The position numbers were made by a program, and so were the translations under genes. From Xiphophorus maculatus (Eukaryota > Chordata > Actinopteri > Cyprinodontiformes > Poeciliidae): a stretch of DNA of 64,000 nt. Shown here piece after piece: positions 46,785 to 59,218 of this stretch (positions are counted from its first letter, which is position 1; the number at the start of each line of letters is the position of its first letter). The DNA lies in contig NC_036462.1 of assembly GCF_002775205.1 (NCBI RefSeq), forward strand, positions 29,329,084 through 29,393,083, given 5' to 3'. Under the pieces are notes generated by a model that saw nothing but the letters and a program-made list of their open reading frames with translations, was not told the DNA's origin and did no database searches.

Positions 46785-47405
46785 GCCTGGGAATGGTTTG
46801 CTGTGCGCCATTTGTTTCTCCCCCAGACAATGTTTTGCATGTTGGCCAAAAATAAAGAAAAAGAAGAAGTTACATTTTGGTCTCAAATTACCAGCGCGTG
46901 TGTATTTGCCGTGTTCTCTGTGGGGCTTGTGGGAAAGTTCTTATGACAGACAGATTCTCCCACCTGAGTTTCGGATCTCTGCGCCAGAATCTTCTCCTTG
47001 ACCTGCCTGTCAAGATGGAGTAGATAGTCGTGTCTTGGTCGGTTTTGCAGTCGTGGCATACTCTTTCCAACAGAGCTTTGTTGAAATATCTAACGCTTGT
47101 GACACCGTTGCCCCGTTACCCCTCGACATTTCTTAGTCTACGGTGTATTTTGCTCACTAATGTTACCCAACAAATATCTTAGGTCTATGGAGAAAACCTG
47201 AAGTTTTACTTGGATTTTAAACCCACGCAGGATGATTCTGTTTACTTCTTTCGTGGACTGGATCTGATTTAGGTGTAGCAGAGCAAACCGGGCTGGATGC
47301 AAATGAGCGCCACATTTTGCCGCACCGCTTTATATTGTTTTATTGTTGTTTCAAAGTATCTCAAGCATGAGAAAGTTGAGGGATGTGAATACTTTCGCAA
47401 AGTTG
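46785..47405 (-). mobile_element. Tc1 relic, family A, upstream of DRD5
   Basis: Reverse-strand transposase words include ATGTTTTGCATGTTGGCC, AGATTCTCCCACCTGAG, TGTCTTGGTCGGTTTTGCAG and GTGGCATACTCTTTCC. The end GGATGTGAATACTTTCGCAAAG (split here as GGATGTGAATAC then TTTCGCAAAG) fits the family terminus. It ends about 670 bp before the DRD5 ATG. Confidence 0.65.
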
Positions 47406-47532
47406 CAACCCGGTTATCTTATGTGGAACGCCTTGTTGATTCTCGTATTTATTTTTCGTTCACTGCATGGCGTTAAATACAAAGCAGGCACAAAATGACC
47501 ACAAGAAGAAAAAAAGAAAATCGTTTTCTTTT

Positions 47533-47563
47533 CCTTCTTCTTCTTCTTCTTCTTCTTCTTCTT
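47533..47563. repeat. (TTC)n microsatellite
   Basis: About ten TTC units lie 0.5 kb upstream of the DRD5 start codon. Confidence 0.95.
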
Positions 47564-48078
47564 TTATTGTGAAGCCTTTAATTACGCCCTTTGGAGTGAC
47601 CCAACGAGACATCTTGTTGGTCCCCAGTGCGCAATTGTGCGTTGACGCCACGCACAAAGAAGGCGTAATGGTGCATGCGCCAAGACCTGGTTGGGTGTTC
47701 GTGTGAGCGTGCGTCGATGTGTGTGAGAGTAAAGCTGGAGGGACTCCCTTCTCGTCCTCACCGTGCTCAGAATATCTTGGACTGACGGATCCAGAGGGGC
47801 AGCCCGGTCACACGACCGGAGCGACCGGGTTTTCCCCAATATGCTTCTCCCCCTGCTCGCCGCGTTTGGGTCCTTCAGCGCGCGGTGTGTGTCGTTTGGT
47901 TTAATTCCAAAGCTCCCTGCTCTTGCTTTCCCTCTATTCTGTGCTGCGCATCAAGGTGGCTGCCCAGCGGGTCATCGCGGACAGTCCGAGTCCGGCGACT
48001 GGCTGAAAGCTGAGCCCGCCCGCACGCACGGAGATACGGACTGTAGTTTTACTTGAAGAGAAGAGGTGAGGGGGGGAA

Positions 48079-49461
48079 ATGGAGAACCCGGCCAGGTATT
48101 TATCTTCGGTGCAGGGGATCGATACCGTGCCGGCGCCCCTCGGAGAGATCATGTGGAACAGCACTGAAACAGAGGCGACAAACGACGGCGGGAAGGATGT
48201 GGTGGTGCGCACGGTGACCGGCTGCCTGCTGTCCTTGCTCATCCTTTGGACTCTGCTGGGGAACATCCTGGTGTGCTCCGCGGTGCTGCGCTTTCGCCAC
48301 CTGCGGACCAAAGTCACCAACATCTTCATAGTGTCCCTGGCTCTGTCGGATTTATTCGTGGCGGTGCTGGTGATGCCCTGGAAGGCTGTAGCAGAAGTGG
48401 CCGGATACTGGCCGTTTGGCACTTTTTGCAACGTCTGGGTCGCCTTCGACATCATGTGTTCCACCGCGTCCATCCTCAACCTCTGCATCATCAGCGTGGA
48501 TCGGTACTGGGCCATCTCCAGCCCCTTTCGATACGAGAGGAAAATGACCCAGCGGGTCGCCTTTGTCATGATCAGCATCACCTGGACACTGTCCGTGCTG
48601 ATTTCATTCATACCGGTCCAGCTGAACTGGCACAAAGCCACCGCCGACGGGTTGGCCGGAGCGCACAACTCCTCCGCGAGTCGGCAACTGGAGGAAAACT
48701 GCGACTCCAGTCTGAGCCGCGAATACGCAATCTCCTCTTCGCTCATAAGTTTCTATATTCCCGTGGCGATCATGATTGTAACATACACCAGGATTTATCG
48801 GATTGCTCAGATCCAGATCAGAAGGATAGCGTCCCTGGAGAGAGCGGCGGAGCACGCGCAAAGTTGCCGAAGCAACAGGATAGAGTGCCAACACCACAAC
48901 ACGTTGAAAACTTCAATCAAACGGGAAACCAAAGTGTTTAAAACTCTTTCTGTGATCATGGGCGTCTTCGTGTGCTGCTGGTTGCCCTTTTTCGTGTTGA
49001 ACTGCATGGTCCCGTTCTGCAACAAGCCGGCTGCGGACCGAGACGCGGGCCTGCCGTGCGTCAGCGAGACGACCTTTGACGTCTTCGTGTGGTTCGGTTG
49101 GGCCAACTCATCCCTCAACCCAATCATCTACGCCTTCAACAACGAGTTCAGGAAGGCCTTCGCCAGCCTTCTGGGCTGTCGCCACTTCTGCTCCAGCACA
49201 CCCGTGGAGACGGTGAACATCAGCAACGAGCTGGTCTCTTACAACCAGGACACGATCATCCACAAGGAGATCGCCAACGCGTACGTCAACATGATCCCCA
49301 ACGTGGTCGAATGTATGGAGCACGAAGAGACGTTCGACAGGATCTCTCAGTTTTCTCACAACAACGACAACGCCACAGACTCCGTTTGCGACTTGGAGGA
49401 CTGCGAAGCGGACATCAGTCTGGACAGGTTGTCACCTTTCACCCCAAACGGATTACACTGA
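48079..49461 (+). CDS. drd5: D5-type (D1B) dopamine receptor
   Basis: This is a class A GPCR that binds dopamine and couples through Gs/Golf to raise cAMP, acting at the plasma membrane of neurons. The 460-codon frame is uninterrupted by introns, as in D1-like receptors. Visible landmarks are an N-glycosylation site at N27, D91 in LALSD (TM2), D124 in AFDIMCS (TM3, amine contact), the DRY motif 141-143, the ECL2 cysteine C208 pairing with C117, TM5 serines in the AISSSLISF run (S220, S221, S224), CWLPFF in TM6 (300-305), NPIIY (348-351), and C-tail cysteines C367 and C371 suited to palmitoylation. The tail [20 protein letters not shown] and the final SPFTPNGLH are D5-like rather than D1-like. 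Fish may have two D5 paralogues; I cannot say which this is. Confidence 0.96.
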   Translation: MENPARYLSSVQGIDTVPAPLGEIMWNSTETEATNDGGKDVVVRTVTGCLLSLLILWTLLGNILVCSAVLRFRHLRTKVTNIFIVSLALSDLFVAVLVMPWKAVAEVAGYWPFGTFCNVWVAFDIMCSTASILNLCIISVDRYWAISSPFRYERKMTQRVAFVMISITWTLSVLISFIPVQLNWHKATADGLAGAHNSSASRQLEENCDSSLSREYAISSSLISFYIPVAIMIVTYTRIYRIAQIQIRRIASLERAAEHAQSCRSNRIECQHHNTLKTSIKRETKVFKTLSVIMGVFVCCWLPFFVLNCMVPFCNKPAADRDAGLPCVSETTFDVFVWFGWANSSLNPIIYAFNNEFRKAFASLLGCRHFCSSTPVETVNISNELVSYNQDTIIHKEIANAYVNMIPNVVECMEHEETFDRISQFSHNNDNATDSVCDLEDCEADISLDRLSPFTPNGLH

Positions 49462-49940
49462 CTCCACACGGTGCGTCACTGGGTGTGTTGGTGATTCTCA
49501 GAGCCGGCCCAAAGTTATACGGGGCCCTGGGCAGAATTTGATTCCAAGGTCCACTTCTGATTAAGTTTAACATCCATCAGCAACTAAAGCGGCACGATTT
49601 TATATTGTCCATGCTCCATCATTATTTAAATTCCACATTTGAACATCTTGGTTTAAATGCAGAAATGAAAATAGTCAGCCAAAGCAAACAAACAAACAAA
49701 CAAATCCTTAAATTGATATTTCAGATTTTTATCAGCTAAAGGGTAAATAATCAGAGCTGGGCCAAGAGAATCAAAGGACAGCCTCAGATTCAAAATATTC
49801 ATAGAGATTTATGGGAACACAAAGTTATGAACCTTCAAACTGTTTGAATTAATTCATTATAAAGGTAAAAAGCAAGATATTTACACTGGGCAAACACACT
49901 GTGGAACAACTGTGCTCAGGCAGTCTGGTCAAAGTAACTA

Positions 49941-51327
49941 CAGTGCCTTGCTTCTTTTTTACATTTTGTCACACTAGAGACAAATTTAATTGGTATTTTA
50001 TGTGATCGACCAAGACAAAAATATTTAAATGCAAAATAATCCACCAGACATCACCCAAATAGTAAAGAGAGTCCATCTTTTTGTAATTTAATCTTGGTAA
50101 ACGTCCCGATTTTCACAAAGACTAATGAACGCAGCTGTCAAATCAGGTATAAAGCTGATTTATACCGTAGAGAAGCTTACTGTTATGTTATAAAACACAA
50201 CGGCAAGCTTTGAACTTCTTAGATCTTAATCTGAAAATGGAAAATGCATCGCAAGGCTGCAAACCCACCAAAATACCAGTACACCTAAATAAAAAGCATG
50301 CAGTGTGTGTTCTGGACATGTATAGGTGATTAGCCGCCACACGGTCCTTCTAAAGAACTATTACCTTAAATTATGCAGAGATTAGCCCTGTGTTTAAAGA
50401 TAACTGTTATAGGAAAGGCTAACTTATTTAATCTCTGTTACTTGGCTGAAAACTATGGGCTAATCATTTAAAATCATTCAACTGGCATTTTTTGTCTCAG
50501 TAAAAGCACATTTCTTCAAGTCATGATAAAACAAAATCCATATGTAATAAATTTCTACAAGTAAAAAAACACCCCGTTTTTACCAGTAGGTGTGAAAGCT
50601 AATTTTCTTTTGCGGGAATGAGGGCAAAATTGAGATATTAAAATATTTGACGCCAAACCTAAACTCACAAGCTGGGAAAGGAAAGCATAGATCAGAGAAG
50701 CATCCAACAGGACTATGGCAACTTTGGAGGAACTTCAGAGATCTACAGCTCAGGGGAGGGACACAAATAGGGCAATCCTAAAAAAAAAAAAAACCTTGTA
50801 AAAGACATGAAACTGGGGTGGAGGCTTGCCTTTCAGCAAGACAGTGACTTTAAACAGACGACCAGAAGAATGGTTTAGATGAAAGTGTGTCGATGCTTTT
50901 AAGTGATCAGAGATCAAAGTTCACACCGGAATCCAATTCAGAAAATAAGACCTGACAATTTATGTTCACTGATGCTTGCCATGCAATCTGACTGAGCTTC
51001 AGCTACTTTGTTATTCTAAGAACTATCTGCAAAAATGTCCATCTCTTGATGTGCAAAGACAATAGAGGAACAAACATGGTGGTGTGATCGCAACTAAAGG
51101 TGGATGCACACAATATTGTCTTGAGGGGCCTGAATACAAATCCACACAACCACACATTTTAGATTTACAATTACATACAAAAAGTATAACCACCCAACAT
51201 TTTCCAACCATTTTATACTTTGTAATGGTCTTTCAAATAAAATCCCAATAAATGACATTGATGCTGGTGATTTTGATGTCAAGAAATCTGGAAAGATTCA
51301 AGAGGAATGTAAGCTTTTGCAAGGGAC
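49941..51327 (+). mobile_element. Nearly full-length but decayed Tc1 element, family A
   Basis: It starts after TA with CAGTGCCTTGCTTCTTTTTT and ends near TTTTGCAAGGGAC, both matching the family's inverted ends. Length is about 1.39 kb. Inside, GGGTGGAGGCTTGCCTTTC, AGCAAGACAGTGAC, AATGGTTTAGATGAAAG and GGGGCCTGAATACAAATCC follow the transposase and tail in order, but the frame is lost. Confidence 0.75.
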
Positions 51328-52603
51328 AAAAAAAAAGTAAGGCAGTTTAGATGTGTTTTTTTTAATAACTCCACATCTGTCAACTTCCCCTATGATCCTA
51401 AGTGTTATTAGGAGCCCTGAGGCCGACTGGAGTGGCAGCTAAGCTCCTGCATTTCCTGCCTTGGGCCGGCTCTGATGCTTCCATCATCGTTAATTTTCCC
51501 AGAAGCCCCTCTCCATTGGAGTGGGACACAACATGGGGGTTCCCTGAGCTACTGAGCACCAAGGCTGGGGCGATGGTGGGGTCTGATGACCGTTTCGTAG
51601 ACACGATAGACCACCCTGCTATGGCTTTACATCATATCTAAAACGTGATGTTGTTGTCCTGTACTGAAAACAAAAAAACGTGACGTGTAGATGTTTATTT
51701 ACTTGACAATTAAAGTCCGTGTTCCTTCGTTCAAAGGTTCATTGTTGCTGAAACTGTTGCTAACTAAAAGGCTTTACTCGGTGCGCCGGTGTCTATAACG
51801 TCCATCTACTCCGAGGATTCACAAAGGGGACTTTCTGCCTCTTTACTAACCATCAAGCGTACCCAGTGCCCACCTTTCCATTGAGCGTGAAAACTGAGGG
51901 AAGCCTTACAAGACAGTATGACTAAAACAGTCCAATGCAGTCAATTTAGCGCCTTACAGCCTGGCGAACAAAGAGATTTGAGACATGAAAGGAATGTGTC
52001 CTGTAGAGTTTAAGTTACGTGATGCCAAAATGCATTATTGAAGCGTTTCGCCACACCAACCTCCCAGGTGACTCTCTTTTTAGCACATGCGCTCAGGACA
52101 TGTGGACACTTTAATCTGAGCTGCCACAGGCTTTTTAACAGAAAGGCAAAAGCACAAAATCTAACATGAAGGATACACAGAGGAAGCCTGCGTGTGCTGG
52201 AATCTCTAACTCACGTCTTAAAACAACAATTGTTTTAACACATTGCTATTGTTAGAGTTATTTTCTACGATGTTTAATTTCACACAGTGGCCAAAACTTG
52301 TGTAATGCTTCAGCTGTGTGAGCCAGACCTATCTCTGTCTGATCAGACTCAAAGACCAAAAGATAAAGAAACAATAATAATAAAATCTCCCAGGCATTAC
52401 TTGAAACCAATCGGACAGCACAGCTGGATATCACATCCACATCCTGATGACCTAATCTGAATGTATTTACTGTCCTTTTCAACGGTGAAGTGTGTCATAA
52501 TTTGTCTAATAAAAAAAGGCTGTCATTCAGAGTGGAGTATAGTGCATGAGTATCTTCCTGAAGTATTGTTTTCCATAAAGACAAAACTTTTGGTTTATAT
52601 ATA

Positions 52604-52897
52604 CAGCTCTGGAAACAGTTAAGAGTCATGATCAGTCTCTCTGATTTTACTGTTTATAGGTATATGTTTGAGTAAGATGAACATTGTTCTTTTATTCTAT
52701 GAACTACTGACAACGTGTCTCCGAAATTTCAAGCAAAAATTTTGCATTTTTTTGCAGAAAATGAGAAATGATCAAAATAATGGAAAAGATGCCACTAATG
52801 GAAAGAAAACAAGTTCAGAAATCAATATTTGGTGGAATAACCAGGAGGTTTTCAATGGGGTTCAGTGCAGTGGGCTCTTAATTTTTTTCCATACCTG
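52604..52897. mobile_element. Miniature Tc1 derivative
   Basis: The 294-bp element is flanked by TA and has inverted ends CAGCTCTGGAAACAGTTAAG and, on the reverse strand, CAGGTATGGAAAAAAATTAAG. Its left side resembles the 5' region of a fish Tc1 family (GAACTACTGACAACGTGTC, TCAATATTTGGTGGAATAAC), joined directly to GGAGGTTTTCAATGGGGTT from the transposase gene and then to the right end. Most of the transposase is deleted. Confidence 0.75.
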
Positions 52898-54239
52898 TAT
52901 ATACATACACATATGGTCAATGTGTTCTGTTAAATTTTATATTTCAAATTTCATATTCCAGTGGTATTTTCTTGTACTTTTATCTAAATCAATTGTCAGG
53001 CGGGTAGACTGACATTCAACAAGCCCCATCCTACCACACAGTACAGTCTGTTCTATCGGTATCATTATATTCAGCATTAGAGGAAAGAACAAAAAAAGAA
53101 AATATGGTTGCTCAGCAGTCAGAGATGGAGATGGTTTTGATATAAGTGTGCATCTTAAATTACTGTTGCTACTCTGCTCTATTTCATTTTAAGTAATACA
53201 AGCAGAACACAGCATTTTCTTGAAAACACAAAGATGAATATGCTCAAAAAATTGATTGGATGTAAAAAGCCAAATTTTAATATGGTGAGTTTCACAACAG
53301 GTAAAATTGTGAAAGTGAATGTTGAAATTGTCACCGTTTACTTTAGCTCAACTATCCGTGTCGTCATCCATCTTGGCTCAGAGGTCAAGAAATACTGGCT
53401 CAAATCCGTGACTCTCTGGAAAACTTCAGAATCCATGTTGAAATCTGTCAAAAGTTGCTCATCTTCCTCAGTGTTTTCTAGTACAAGCTGATAAGCTCAA
53501 TTCTGGTTGCTCTTTTAATGCCACCACAAAGCATTAACTTCCTTTGTGCAGTCAATATGTGACGCATGGTCAGAAATCGTCCCAACTCGTCAATATATGA
53601 CAAGTCGGGAGTGAGAATGTGTTGCAAATATGGTGCAGCAATTTTGAACAAAGCAGTCTTAAATTTTCTGCTTTCCTATTTTACTTGTTCTCCAGTGTGC
53701 CAAAAAGTTTTACGCTCAAAGTTTTTGCTAAAATCATGCTGAAAACAAGTCACACAGACTGAGAAATCACAGGATATCAAAACCAAATTACTGCATCTGC
53801 AAAAAGAAGATCCAAATCTGTGCATTCAGGCACTGAGCTCATCTTACAGTTCTGCATACCCTCAGGAGGCCCATTTACTGCAACATGTTCCTGTTTAAGA
53901 AAACAGGGCAAATAATTATCAAAATAATTTCACTCTTTAAAACTTTCTCGGCGCTGTCTTTTTAAACTGATAAATGTACAGCTTTTTTCTTGCAGTTTTC
54001 AAGTGTTATTTGAAAACTATATTGTACACTTTCCCTTTCTCAAACACACATACAGAGCTTCTCACTGTGCGTACTTCTATTGTATATATATATAGGTAAC
54101 TCTTTCTAATTCCTGAGGCAGAACCTAGATAAATAACAGAGCACTGGAGCTTTATAAACTAAATACAAGCTAGTAGGACAGCACTTCACCCTTTCTCTAT
54201 GGCATTTTACAAGGTTGGAGTATACAAAAAGATGGATCT

Positions 54240-54590
54240 TCAAGAAGTGCGGTTATGAAGGTGGTGAGGCGGACCCAGGTTGTAGAGAATAAATGGTGAC
54301 TTAATGGTGAAAATACAAATCCAAAGTCCAAAATCCAGGCAGCACAGAATGAGCAGAAGGCTAAGGCTCAAAACTGGTAGCAACTAGTCAACAATAGACA
54401 TCTGGACAAACAACACATAGAACAAGGAACACAGGTGAGTTTAAATACTCAAGGAGACAATCAGGAGAAACAAGGAACACCTGGGGACAATCAAGGGGTG
54501 GACAGGACAACACGGAGACTCAATTAAGTAAAAACGACACAAAAACCTAAATTAACAGAGAAAAAACCAAAACCTTACAGGATCTTTAAC
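54240..54590. repeat. Unclassified interspersed repeat
   Basis: The text, with repeated AACAAGGAACAC, GGAGACAATCAGGAG and GACAGGACAACACGGAGAC, resembles an A-rich repeat I recognise from other fish genomes. No coding part or ends were found. Confidence 0.4.
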
Positions 54591-54669
54591 CACTCCTCTT
54601 TGCACAGTCTCTTTAGATCCATGGTTGTAAAACTTCAGTGCGATCTCCATTGGTCTCCATTATAATACT

Positions 54670-54691
54670 TTATATATATATATATATATAA
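54670..54691. repeat. (TA)n microsatellite
   Basis: About eleven TA units. Confidence 0.9.
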
Positions 54692-57600
54692 AATACTTTA
54701 CCAATAAACGTTGGTTCTCACACAGACTTTTTTCCTCCCACTGTTTACCTTTCCCACTATTGCTAGAGATGTAGGTAAATTTAGGCAAATGAAGATTTAC
54801 ACACAAGTATCAGTGGTTGGAATTTGTCTTTCCCATTTTGAGGAATGGCTGGAACAGATCTGGACAGGTCTTCTGTGTCAAATAATGTTTTTACACTAAC
54901 CGGACAGAAAGAGTTATACGTTTTAAAAACTCCAAGACAATGTCAGGCATGTAAAATGTAGAAGTGTTAATGAAAAAGCTACCGTAACATTTATCTTATT
55001 TTAAATGTCACGGATGCTAATAATTCTTGCTCCGGTGATTTAATTGGACGAAATGTGCTTGAAAATAAAGGTTAGACTTTTCTAATGAAAAAAATAATCA
55101 GAATGAGGTTATGTCTGCTATAAAAATATTAATTTCTTTGAAAGAATTTCACACATCTTCGTCAAGGATGCTGAAAAACAAAGTTTAAAATATCACTTTC
55201 TATGTCCTTTGATAGTATAATCTTAGAATTCAATTAATTTTATATGTATCAGCCATTTTAAATAATGTCATTTTGAAGAATTTTAGAGAGGAAGTTTAAA
55301 AGAGCCTGTGATAAAGATGTGCTTAGTTTTTGCCAAGCCCCATATAAGAAAACGTAACTTTGCAAACTGAGAATCCTAATTTTATCACTCATGTATAACA
55401 ACTGAGCAAGAGCAATGCAATTTAGTCTCTGATGAGTAAATGGACCTTGACTCAATGACAATAGGAAATTTTCCCTGATCACTGGCAAAATGACATTAAG
55501 AGGAAAGCCTGTTAACTGAAGCCCTGAGGAGGTTATCCTCCATTTTCACCCCAATTCTTTAACCAATCAGCGTTTCTCCGATGGGATAGAAGACGATGAC
55601 GAGGGTTGGGGGAATGTTCAGATGAGCCCGTTGTTTCTGTCAGACCTGGCAAGTGGGCGAATTCTCAGCAAAAAGCACATTGGGCTGCAACTAAACAACA
55701 GAGCACAGGGGAATGATTTTCATTTCGTAGCTACATTTCTACATGTGTGGTTCTGTAGTTTCCAGTACTTTGCAAATATTTCAAACCCCCTCCGATCTTT
55801 TGAAATGTGGTCAGATTATCATTATAAATCCGATGCATTTTGTTGAGATAACTTGTGATGCTACATAGTGAACTGTTGTGCAGGTAAATTGTACTTTGGT
55901 ACTTTTTTTTAAAAACCCCATAAGGCTATATGTGTCCCTCAGGCACTTTAATGCCATTGACTCACATTAGAAATGCACTTTCGACCACGTTACCATTGCA
56001 ATTTGATTGCTGTTTATGGAATTTATGTCACTGAAATACCTTTAAAATCTTTGTAATCTTCTGATGACAAAGACTTAATTACATCCCTGCCCCGCCCCCA
56101 GCAAAAATTAAATAAATAAGCCTATTGGCTCTTGGCAAACAGTCCATCACAGTTTCCACTAATATTTGCCATACACCTTACAGGGAAACCTTTAATAATG
56201 GCATTAATGGAAAACAGATTTGAAAAAAATAAATATTTTGTTCCATAATGTTTCTCTGCAAAGCACTGTCTTGTGTCCTAAGGTTTAGGAAAAGTTTAAT
56301 TATAAACAACTTTCAACATAAAAAAACAAATATTACTCAGATTTTATGTTTGACACTCCGGCTGAGATAATACCCACCAGCAAAATCTTATTTCTTCAAA
56401 CCGAATGGGAAATAATCCATTTTTCATGCTTATTCTAAAATAAAGAGCAACGTGTATTGCCATAGCAAGCATTTGATGGGTTAAAATTGAGAATAATTCA
56501 CAGCTAAATGTTACTAATGGCGAGGACAGACATAAAAAGGATTAAAAGTAGGGTGATCAATGTTGTTTTTATGGCAATTTGGAAAAGATGATATTTTGTG
56601 TCTATAAAGAGCATAAAAGGAAGAGATCCCAGAGGGCTTAAGGAAGAGGAGCCTCACGTTTTATCAATATGTTTCTCCGAATGAAACTGAGACTGAAAAG
56701 AGAGCAGTAATTTTCATGTTCTGTCTCAGTTTTCCCTCCCAACAATTGACTGGATGAATGGATGAATGAAAACAGCAGCCCTCCCTGTAGGCATGCCATT
56801 GAGTTTGTGAGTTGTGCCCTTGCACTGGGGAGCAGCTATAACAGGTTGACTGACCTCCATATTTGGCCGTGACAGAAGAGCTGGAGAGGATGAGGAGGAA
56901 GGCTTAAGGGGGGGTTACACCATCCGTCAAGACACATTCATCAAAATCACTCTTTTAACTTCCTCTCTCTCTCACACCCCCCCACACGCCTACACACAGA
57001 TGTAAAGGCATACAAAGCAAAGATTGTTTCTTTCATTATCTTAAAAAATCCGTCGTACGAAATGAAAGGGACCAATTGACCTTTGACCTTTTAAAAATAA
57101 TCAATGCCTCAATTTGTTGGCACCATTAAAATTTTGCACTGTTGTGAAAAGAACCCTTTAATTATTTTTTAGACCTTTTCAGACCTCTAAAGAGATTGGG
57201 AAGACCATTCAATCTAGTGATAGTAAAGAAAAACCTCACAGAGATCTGGACAGGCAGTAAAACGCCAGGGACAAAAGGTTAAATCACAGAGGTTAATGAA
57301 GAGTAGATCACAGAAGGAGCCATTAGAGAACAATGAAGAAAGAGAGCTATACATACTGAGAATTGAGATTGATATGAGAACCAGAGGGATTAATAAGAGG
57401 CAAGTATAGAGTATAGAGTATAGAGTAGTATAGAGATATAGAGATATCTATATAGAGTATAGAGATATCTGGGAGAGGGATGGCAGACAGAGGAAACTAG
57501 AAAGATTTTCATTTTCTGCGAAAATGCAATGTGAATGTTGACTGAAAATTGCAGGAACATTTGAAGTCAACTGCAGAAGACTTGAAAACTTTCAGTCAAT

Positions 57601-57731
57601 GTAAAAATCCCACCCAAAGAGTATTAACAATTTATGCAGAGCACTGTTTACAAAGCTAAGCTGTAAGATCACAAGAGTTTATAAGCTAAACTTAGCTTAA
57701 AAAAAAAGATAGGTTTGATGGAGGCATGCAA

Positions 57732-57760
57732 TTAGGGTTGGAACCCTAACCCTAACCCTA
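57732..57760. repeat. Short inverted telomere-like repeat
   Basis: TTAGGGTT, two G bases and AACCCTAACCCTAACCCT face each other. This gives about one telomeric unit in one direction and three in the other. It is too short to claim a chromosome fusion. Confidence 0.7.
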
Positions 57761-58429
57761 TCCCCATCTCTAATTCCAACCCTCCTCCCACCTCTAAGGT
57801 TTGGAGGGCTTCAAACCTTGGAAATAGGTTTAGACTGGGAACCATCAGAGCTAGTGTGACAGTGTTTGTTTTTTGCAGATATTCTTGAGCACAATGCGAG
57901 CAAATTCTCAAAGAGGGATCTTTAAAAGATGTGAAACTGCTGAAACAAACAGAAGTGATTGAAGGACATGACCACATTTCAATGTTTGAATGGCGTTTCC
58001 AGCTGAAAGTGAAAAGGCGCAAAATTTCTAACAGAATTTTTCAGAATTTATGGGTCGTTCCATTCATAACAATTTGATGATCACAAAAGAGCTGAATATT
58101 TCATAAACCGCAGAAGATGTCAGTGCCAAAAGACAGAGCCAGAATGTCCTGATTGAGCGGAATATTGGGAAAGTTGAATGGTTGAAATAGAGTGGAGGAA
58201 TTCAAGAATGTGAATGTCTACAGCATGCACAGTAATAATTAGAAGATGGAAAACAGCAGAGAAGGGAAGCAGGCTGAGGAAAGGAGACAGATAGACAACA
58301 CTGAGACACAGAGAATCTAAAACCAGAAACTAACATAAACAGAAAAGTACACTAGGAACTAGCATAAAGAAATTTTGATGTCAGTCATTTCCAGTTTGTG
58401 GGATTAGATGGGAATTACTTTTTCAAACA

Positions 58430-59218
58430 AGGCAAACTGCATTTTGAAAGCCATCAAGTTATCCTTTGTGGTTTGCCATAAGCCATGTATGGGGGAACAA
58501 CAAACATGGAAAGAGGTATTCTTATCAGATGAGACCAAAACTTCTTGGTCACCATGTGAATTTGGAAGAACACTAACACTAATGGGCACATCACATTGAA
58601 AAACGCCGTATGTACAATAAAGGGTAGTGGCAGCACCAAGCCTTTAGGATGCTTGACTTCAACCGTTTAAAGCTTATCTGTGACAGAATGGCCCAGTCAA
58701 AGTACAAACTATTTGAAAACATTTGAAAATTGCTGTCTATGGAGACTCTTTATTCAATCTAATGAGGTGGTGGGGCGTGCCGTGGTGGCGTAGTGGTTGG
58801 CGTGACCCATGTTTGGAGGCCTTGAGTCCTCGACGCGGCCATCACAGGTTCGACTCCCGGACCCGACAATATTTGCCTCATGTCTTTCCCCCTTTCCTGT
58901 CAGCCTACTGTCATATAAGGGACACTAGAGCCCACAAACAACCCCCTGGAGGGGTAAAAAAAAAAAAAAAATCAGGTGGTGGAGGCATACCCCCAAAGAC
59001 AGTGTTGACTCAGGGGCCTGAACAAAAATGCACTTCTCATATCTTTATTTGTTAAAAAACATCAAACCCATGCGTCATTTTCCTTCCATCTTCTCATAAT
59101 GTCCCACATTGTATTGGTCTGTTATCAAAATCCTAATAAAATACAACAAAACATCGTCACTGTATTGTCGCACAATTTGAAGGAGTTCAATATATGTCAA
59201 TATATTTGCAAGGGACTG
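58430..59218 (+). mobile_element. Tc1 relic, family A, split by a SINE
   Basis: Landmarks in order are GGTTTGCCATAAGCCATG, TCTTATCAGATGAGACC, GAATGGCCCAGTCAAAG, ATTTGAAAATTGCTGTCT, then after the SINE GGGGCCTGAACAAAAATGC and the end TTTGCAAGGGACTG followed by TA (59219-59220). The 5' part is missing. The SINE at 58774-58973 interrupts the transposase gene. Confidence 0.75.
58774..58973 (+). mobile_element. tRNA-derived SINE
   Basis: It has an A box TGGCGTAGTGG (58786-58796), a B box GGTTCGACTCC (58847-58857), a body ending GGGACACTAGAGCCCAC, and a poly(A) tail. The 9-bp direct repeat AGGTGGTGG flanks it (58765-58773 and 58974-58982), as expected after LINE-mediated insertion. The tRNA head is not a functional tRNA gene. 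Confidence 0.88.

Noticed and set aside
48246-48941. 231-codon ORF in another frame, and several minus-strand ORFs over DRD5
   Set aside because: These are frame shadows of the GC-rich DRD5 coding exon with no family resemblance.
57732-57760. Chromosome fusion scar
   Set aside because: Only about four telomeric units in all; too short to support a fusion.
58774-58860. A tRNA gene
   Set aside because: A and B boxes are present, but the sequence continues into a SINE body and poly(A) tail with target duplications, and a second copy exists.
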